Made by a program: the position numbers and the translations under genes
In this document: one piece after another, positions 43,210 to 47,983 of the stretch
How positions within the stretch are numbered: position 1 is the stretch's first letter
Layout: each line of letters starts with the position of its first letter
The notes under the pieces: generated by a model
Told to the model about the DNA's origin: nothing
Database searches by the model: none
What the model saw: only the letters and a program-made list of their open reading frames with translations
Origin: an uncultured Steroidobacter sp.
Lineage (GTDB): Bacteria > Pseudomonadota > Gammaproteobacteria > Steroidobacterales > Steroidobacteraceae
Direction of reading: 5' to 3'
DNA: 47,983 bases
Assembly (NCBI GenBank): GCA_938008435.1
Contig: CALLKK010000004.1
Location: 1 to 47,983 of the forward strand

Positions 43210-44478
43210 GTGTCCCTCTTTACCGAAGCCAGCCGTTACATTCCGGGCGGCGTGAATTCGCCGGTCCGAGCCTTTCGTGCCGTCGGCGGCGAGCCGATCT
43301 TCATCGAACGAGCCGAAGGTCCGTACGTGTTCGGCCACGACGGCCGGCGTTATATCGACTATGTCGGCTCTTGGGGCCCCATGATCTTGGGCCACGCCCA
43401 TCCAAACGTCGTGCGGGCGGTGCAGGAACGCGCAGCGCTCGGCCTGTCGTTCGGCGCCCCGACCGAGATTGAGACCAAGCTCGCGCGCAAGATCTGCGAG
43501 ATCATGCCCTCGATCGAGCTCGTGCGAATGGTGAGCTCGGGCACCGAAGCGACCATGAGCGCCATCCGCCTGGCGCGAGGCTTCACCGGCCGCGACCGCA
43601 TCGTGAAATTCGAGGGCTGCTATCACGGCCACTCCGATTCGCTCCTCGTGAAGGCCGGCTCCGGCGCCCTAACACTCGGCGTGCCGACGTCCCCGGGCGT
43701 CCCGAAAGAGCTCGCCGCGCACACGATCACGCTCGCCTACAACGACATCGCGCAGGTACAGCAGCTGTTCGCGGATCGCGGCGATGAGATCGCATGCGTC
43801 ATCGTCGAGCCGATCGCGGGCAACATGAACTGCGTGCTGCCGGTCCCTGGATTCCTCGAAGCGCTGCGCGCGCTCTGCGATCAGCACGGCGCCGTGCTCA
43901 TCTTCGATGAGGTCATGACCGGCTTTCGCGTGGCGCTCGGCGGCGCCCAAGCGCTCTACGGCATCAAGCCCGATCTGACGACGCTCGGAAAGATCGTCGG
44001 CGGCGGCATGCCCGTCGGCGCATTCGGCGGTCGGCGCGACATCATGGAGAAGATCGCGCCGCTCGGCCCGGTCTACCAAGCAGGCACGCTGTCCGGCAAT
44101 CCGGTGGCAATGGCCGCCGGCCTTGCCACGCTCGAAGCGATCAGCGAGCCGGGCTTTCACGAGCGCCTTGCGGCTAAAACGAGCCGGCTCGTCGACGGGC
44201 TGCTCAACGCCGCCCGCGCCGCCAACATTGCGCTTACGGCCAATCAGGTCTGCGGCATGTTCGGCCTGTTCTTCACCGACAAGGGGCCGGTGCGCTATTT
44301 CCGCGAAGTGACGGCATCCAACGTCGATCGCTTCAACAAGTTCTTCCACGCCATGCTTGCCGAAGGCGTGTATCTCGCGCCGTCGGCGTTCGAAGCGGGC
44401 TTCGTCTCCGCCGCACACACGGACGACGTTATCGACGCGACGATCGCGGCGGCCAAGCGCGCGTTCGCGACGCTGTAA
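43210..44478 (+). CDS. hemL: glutamate-1-semialdehyde 2,1-aminomutase
   Basis: PLP enzyme that makes 5-aminolevulinate in the C5 pathway of tetrapyrrole synthesis. The 422-residue product has IPGGVNSPVRAF at its start, SSGTEATMSAIRLARGFTGR, the EPIAGNMNCVLP block, the DEVMTGFR PLP-contact motif, and the PLP lysine K261 in TTLGKIVGGGMPVGAFGG. The start is a GTG with GGAG eight bases upstream; the N-terminus is a few residues shorter than in E. coli. With hemJ it points to a standard C5/protoporphyrin haem route; PdxH supplies its cofactor. Confidence 0.97.
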   Translation: MSLFTEASRYIPGGVNSPVRAFRAVGGEPIFIERAEGPYVFGHDGRRYIDYVGSWGPMILGHAHPNVVRAVQERAALGLSFGAPTEIETKLARKICEIMPSIELVRMVSSGTEATMSAIRLARGFTGRDRIVKFEGCYHGHSDSLLVKAGSGALTLGVPTSPGVPKELAAHTITLAYNDIAQVQQLFADRGDEIACVIVEPIAGNMNCVLPVPGFLEALRALCDQHGAVLIFDEVMTGFRVALGGAQALYGIKPDLTTLGKIVGGGMPVGAFGGRRDIMEKIAPLGPVYQAGTLSGNPVAMAAGLATLEAISEPGFHERLAAKTSRLVDGLLNAARAANIALTANQVCGMFGLFFTDKGPVRYFREVTASNVDRFNKFFHAMLAEGVYLAPSAFEAGFVSAAHTDDVIDATIAAAKRAFATL

Positions 44479-44485
44479 ACCTGAC

Positions 44486-44517
44486 GGCTCGGGGCGTAAG
44501 TCACATCGCCCCGAGCC
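44486..44517. terminator. bidirectional hairpin between hemL and the Wzi-like gene
   Basis: GGCTCGGGGCG (44486-44496) pairs perfectly with CGCCCCGAGCC (44507-44517), an 11-bp stem with a 10-nt loop, placed between two converging stop codons (44478 and 44523). No T-run on either side. Confidence 0.65.
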
Positions 44518-44522
44518 TGCCG

Positions 44523-46514
44523 CTAGCGAAAGCTGTAGCTCAGATACAAGCTCGCCGAGTGCAGCTTGTAGAGCACATCCCCCCACACGCTCTTTGGATC
44601 GTCGGGCAAGAGCGCATCACGCAGCACCTTGTCGGTGCCCTTTAGATCCAGGTTGAGCGTCATGCCGGGGAAGAGCTCGCGCCACTGCACGCCCAGCCCG
44701 CCGTAGTAGCCGTAAGCCGCCGTCGGCCCGTCGTACCGTAGGGCTCCCATGAATGCCGAGAAAGCCAATTTCTCGCCGGCGCGAAAACGGTAATCGAGTG
44801 CGCGCACCCCGAGCACCGCGGTGCCGTCGACTTCCTCGAATTCGACACGCACGCCGATGTCGTTGCGTTGCGAGACGCGCCGACGGACACCGACGCCGAT
44901 GTGCGGCGCGACCGACGATTCTTCGCTCTTCGGCGTGACGCCTCCATCCGAAGGATCGTACTGCAGCCGAACCGCGCTCAGGCCTGCATCAACGAAGAGC
45001 TCCGCGCGACGCACTCCGCGGTCGGGCAACGGCTGGTACGGCTGACGCGCGTGCTCGCGTTGACCCGGAGCGTAATAGACAAATGCGCCGAGACGCCTGA
45101 ATTCCTCGCCGAATACGTCGCGACCGAGATTCGCTTCCACACCGTAGACGAGCTCTTGCCAGATCCGCGAGTAACGCAGCGACACGTCGTGACCGCGCTC
45201 GTAGTCGTAGGCGGAATAGCGCTCGTTCTCGAGCGTGCGATAGCGCAGCTCCATGAGCCCGCCGAAGGAAGGCTGCCAATCGAGCATCAGCGTATGACTC
45301 TGCGCACCGACACCGTCGCGGAGCACTCGCTCGTCACCCCCCCAGTGACCGATGACATGACCGTCGCTCGACAAGCCGCGCGGGTAAATGCCATGCACGT
45401 ACCACCCGTTCTGCCAATCGGTCACCTCATAACGCAGACCGACTCGCTCGGTGAGCTGCGGCAGACTGACCCCGATCGAGAGCGCGGAGTTGCCGAGTCG
45501 CCAACCTTCGCGTCGCGCTCCGTCCTCCCCGGCGTATTCGAAGTAGATGGCGAACGGCCGCCGCGTCGGCACGAGAAACGTCGAGCTGAACGCCGCGGCT
45601 TGATTGCCGAACTCCTCGTCCCTCGTCAGCTCGTCGCTCACATTGTCGTAGCGCGCCGGTTGAAAAAATGCATTGAGGAAATCGCGGAAGGAACGCTTGC
45701 GCTCGCCGCCGCCGAACTGCATCACACGCGTCGCCGCGAGCGACCAACCGGGGACGGGCTCGATGGACACATGCACTCCCGCCAGTCGCGGATAACCGCT
45801 CGTCGTGCGCCCCTGATACGCGATGTTGTCCGTATAGGACATGCGTCCTAGAAAGACTTCGTATTGCAGACCGAGCCGCGAGATGGGTGTGTAATTCGAG
45901 AGCGTAAGACCGGGCATCGGCTGCGTCTGCGTGCCGATCAGCATGCTGCTGTCCCTGAGCGGCGACCACCAATGCTCGCGATATCCGACATCCAGCTGGG
46001 CGTACTCATAGCCGATGCTGAGCCAGGAGCCGACAGGCAAGGTTTCGCCCGGATACGCAATTCCGCCAAGCTGCAGCAGCACGTAATCGCCGAGCTGATA
46101 GTAGCCCTGCAGCGAGAGGGCCCATTCATCCTCTACCCCCATGCCGCGACGATTCGGCAACGTCCGCTCGGAATCGCGCGTCGCTGCGAGCTCCGCCGCG
46201 GCATGCGTGAGGCCGTACGTATCCATGTAAGCATCGAGATACGCGCGCACGCGGCTGCACAACGACGCATCGATCGGGCACGCATCGCTGAGCGCGTCGA
46301 GCACCGTGGCTGCAGCGATTGGTCGGCGCGTCAGCGGCCGCCCGCCGAGGAGCAACACGTACTGGATGTCCTGCTCAAGGGACGGCGGCAGATCGAGCGG
46401 CAGATAGGGGCTCACGCCGCGCGCGTACACGCTGTCAGCGAGCAGCGCAGCAACAATCGCCACCGACGCGCAGAACCAACGGTGCGCGCCACGGAAAATC
46501 CTTGGATGTGTCAT
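44523..46514 (-). CDS. capsule assembly Wzi family outer-membrane protein
   Basis: Probable outer-membrane beta-barrel involved in attaching or organising surface polysaccharide. The 663-residue product has a signal peptide (core ASVAIVAALLA, cleavage after VYA near 31). An alpha-helical periplasmic-type segment follows (about 40-110; LLLGGRPLTRRPIAAATVLDAL). A long beta-rich barrel then alternates aromatic and polar residues (GYEYAQLDVGYREHWWSP, SYTDNIAYQGR) and ends in SLYLSYSFR. The REHWWSP segment is typical of Wzi-like proteins. The last residue is Arg, not the usual Phe, with Phe just before it. A glycosyltransferase gene lies upstream on the same strand. Confidence 0.85.
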   Translation of the reverse strand: MTHPRIFRGAHRWFCASVAIVAALLADSVYARGVSPYLPLDLPPSLEQDIQYVLLLGGRPLTRRPIAAATVLDALSDACPIDASLCSRVRAYLDAYMDTYGLTHAAAELAATRDSERTLPNRRGMGVEDEWALSLQGYYQLGDYVLLQLGGIAYPGETLPVGSWLSIGYEYAQLDVGYREHWWSPLRDSSMLIGTQTQPMPGLTLSNYTPISRLGLQYEVFLGRMSYTDNIAYQGRTTSGYPRLAGVHVSIEPVPGWSLAATRVMQFGGGERKRSFRDFLNAFFQPARYDNVSDELTRDEEFGNQAAAFSSTFLVPTRRPFAIYFEYAGEDGARREGWRLGNSALSIGVSLPQLTERVGLRYEVTDWQNGWYVHGIYPRGLSSDGHVIGHWGGDERVLRDGVGAQSHTLMLDWQPSFGGLMELRYRTLENERYSAYDYERGHDVSLRYSRIWQELVYGVEANLGRDVFGEEFRRLGAFVYYAPGQREHARQPYQPLPDRGVRRAELFVDAGLSAVRLQYDPSDGGVTPKSEESSVAPHIGVGVRRRVSQRNDIGVRVEFEEVDGTAVLGVRALDYRFRAGEKLAFSAFMGALRYDGPTAAYGYYGGLGVQWRELFPGMTLNLDLKGTDKVLRDALLPDDPKSVWGDVLYKLHSASLYLSYSFR

Positions 46515-46590
46515 CGCTCGGAGCGGCTCGAAGTACCGGCAGAAGGGCGAAGTTTAGCCGCGCAGGACGATATACCGCAGCTGCGATCGA

Positions 46591-47661
46591 TCAAAGAGGC
46601 AAAGCGCGCAGCGCCGCATCGAGCCTGCCCCCGAAGCCGCGCTTGTTCTCGAGGAACCAGTTACGCGCATTCGCGGAGAGCTGAGCGCACTCTACATCAC
46701 TCAAGGCAAGCGTGCGCGCGATTGCTGCTTCAAAGGACGCCTCATCGAACTGATACGTCGTTGCAAGCTTCTGCTTGCCGCTTGCAGCGTAGGCAACCAG
46801 CACGCCGCGCTCGGGCGTCACGAGCTCGTTCATGGGCGGTGCATCGATCGTGATGGTGACCGCCCCCACGCTCATCGCCTCGACGATGTAGTGCCCCCAG
46901 CCTTCCGCCAGCGACACGCAAACATGAAACAGCTTTTCGTTCTGCAGGCGCTTTACCGCGTCGTCGCTGATGTAGCCACTGATGTATTCGATATTGGGCG
47001 CATTCGCGACCTCGGGAGCGGCAGGGCCGCTGCGCACGACCGTGAGCGTCGGCCACTCCGGATGTCTGCTCCAAACCTGCAGCAGACGATCCGTGCCCTT
47101 CATCGTGCTCTTGCCGGCGAGGTGAAAGTACGTGCGCTGCTTGGCGACGCTGGGATCGAAACGATCCTCGCTATCGAAGCCGACGTAGGCGACATTGCAC
47201 CCGAGCGATTCGAAGACTTGTCGTGTGTAGGCCGTCTTGGCCCACACCTGATCGACGTGCGACAGGAAACTGAGGTCGTGCCGATCGAACCACTCCGGAT
47301 TCGGAATGGCGATGTTCAAGCGTGCATCGGCGAAATGCTGGAACCAGACATGCTCGAGCAGTAGATTCACGTCGGCGGATGCGCGCTCGCTGAATCGTCT
47401 ACCTTGCCATGCACGCCGCAACCTGGTGCGCCATTGCACCCAAGTGGAACGGCGATCGCCCGCTCCTTGCGAATCGATCGCCAGCACGTTGACCTCATGG
47501 CCGAGCTGCTGCAGCGCGCTCCTCAAAATGTCGATGTCGCGCGACAAGCCGACGCCATTCGACTTGCCGATGATATTGACCCGCCTCGGCTCCGTGGCGA
47601 GGAGCGATCCGTTCCATAGAGATTCTTGTGCAGCGGACATTCCGACAGAATATTGGAACAT
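46591..47661 (-). CDS. glycosyltransferase family 4-type protein
   Basis: Probable retaining glycosyltransferase of GT-B fold. The 356-residue frame has an N-terminal acceptor domain (VNIIGKSNGVGLSRDIDILRSALQQLGHEV). The C-terminal donor domain has FHLAGKSTMKGTDRLLQVW and the EX7E motif in AEGWGHYIVEAMSVGAV, where the first Glu is the expected sugar-phosphate contact. No membrane segment is seen. The start is either Met1 (47661) or Met8 (47640); neither has a strong Shine-Dalgarno. The donor and acceptor are unknown; the neighbouring Wzi-like gene suggests surface polysaccharide, as an inference. Confidence 0.82.
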   Translation of the reverse strand: MFQYSVGMSAAQESLWNGSLLATEPRRVNIIGKSNGVGLSRDIDILRSALQQLGHEVNVLAIDSQGAGDRRSTWVQWRTRLRRAWQGRRFSERASADVNLLLEHVWFQHFADARLNIAIPNPEWFDRHDLSFLSHVDQVWAKTAYTRQVFESLGCNVAYVGFDSEDRFDPSVAKQRTYFHLAGKSTMKGTDRLLQVWSRHPEWPTLTVVRSGPAAPEVANAPNIEYISGYISDDAVKRLQNEKLFHVCVSLAEGWGHYIVEAMSVGAVTITIDAPPMNELVTPERGVLVAYAASGKQKLATTYQFDEASFEAAIARTLALSDVECAQLSANARNWFLENKRGFGGRLDAALRALPL

Positions 47662-47770
47662 GCGCTGAGCGCAATATGTTGCGCGTCAAAGACGCGTTTC
47701 GAGGCTGTTATCAACGTGTAAAGCACATTCCAGTTCCGTCGGTCGCGTCGCTCGGGTTGCTGAGGCAGCA

Positions 47771-47983
47771 TCAGCTCGTGCCTGCAACCTGCCCTCCGGC
47801 GCGTGCACCATAGCGATTCGACGTCACGCGCTGCTCGGGAGCGAGCTTGCCGAGCTTTTCGAGCCGCGCCTCGATACCTGCTAGCGTCCTGCCGAACTCG
47901 CGCGCCAGCTCGCGAGGCGAACGGCCCTGCTCGAACTCGGCTACGAGCCGTTCGTCCTCTTCGGCCGTCCAAGGCTTGCCGAC
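47771..47983 (-). CDS. C-terminal end of an unidentified protein with a helix-turn-helix-like domain (partial)
   Basis: Open minus-strand frame running off the right edge; 70 residues to a TGA at 47771-47773. The visible end begins VGKPWTAEEDERLVAEFEQG, followed by RSPRELAREFGRTLAGIEARL and EKLGKL. This is a PWT-x-EED start plus three short helices, like Myb/SANT or sigma-region-4-type DNA-binding tails. A flexible Gly/Ala end closes it. I cannot name the protein: this kind of tail occurs at the C-terminus of several larger proteins. The 109 bp between it and the glycosyltransferase hold no gene. Confidence 0.6.
   Translation of the reverse strand, partial: VGKPWTAEEDERLVAEFEQGRSPRELAREFGRTLAGIEARLEKLGKLAPEQRVTSNRYGARAGGQVAGTS

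Overview
This is about 48 kb of GC-rich chromosome from a gammaproteobacterium. Three features point there: the 5' end of a 16S rRNA gene with an E. coli-like boxA/boxC leader, the petABC-sspA-sspB block, and the kdsD-kdsC-lptCAB-rpoN-hpf-rapZ block. The absence of PTS genes around rapZ, with mgtE as the next gene, recalls Xanthomonadales/Nevskiales/Steroidobacter-like lineages. I cannot name a genus from the sequence alone. Nearly all of it is core chromosome: there are no insertion sequences, prophage genes, CRISPR arrays or tRNA genes that I can see.

Layout. 1-652 (minus): start of an rRNA operon with two sigma-70 promoters. 851-5441: tyrS, divergent mepM (cell-wall peptidase), then erpA, a bactofilin and a DUF6776-type membrane coiled-coil protein. 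5686-7825: hemJ, rppH and a lone FecCD-type permease. 7822-11581: an iron(III) ABC transporter (fbpCBA) behind a Fur-box-like site. 11688-13975: a diguanylate cyclase and bifunctional tyrA. 14073-15244: a His/Tyr-rich secreted protein, divergent from pdxH. 15258-18969 (minus): cytochrome bc1 (petABC) followed by sspA and sspB. 19182-22082: a DegS/AlgW-type protease, murA and ibaG. 22172-30230 (plus): Kdo synthesis (kdsD, kdsC), LPS transport (lptC, lptA, lptB), rpoN, hpf, rapZ and mgtE. 30201-34602: patatin-like lipase, exported Bcp peroxiredoxin and a penicillin-acylase-family hydrolase. 34670-40650 (minus): tkt, gapA, pgk, pyk. 41089-44478: cpdA, a TraB/GumN protein, rubredoxin and hemL. 44523-47983 (minus): a Wzi-like outer-membrane protein, a GT4 glycosyltransferase and the C-terminal end of an unidentified protein.

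How the genes work together. The 20-26 kb region is an envelope block: peptidoglycan precursor (MurA), Kdo (KdsD, KdsC), LPS export (LptA, LptB, LptC) and periplasmic stress proteolysis. The bc1 operon, HemJ, HemL, ErpA and the iron transporter all serve haem, iron-sulfur and respiratory metabolism. tkt-gapA-pgk-pyk forms a central-carbon operon whose internal gene boundaries carry strong perfect hairpins.

No wholly new system stands out. The best leads are: loss of PTS-Ntr genes from the rpoN-rapZ locus; degenerate 7-bp repeat arrays combined with hairpins in intergenic gaps; the DUF6776-bactofilin pair near an M23 peptidase; the His/Tyr-rich secreted protein; and repeat-spaced rRNA promoters.
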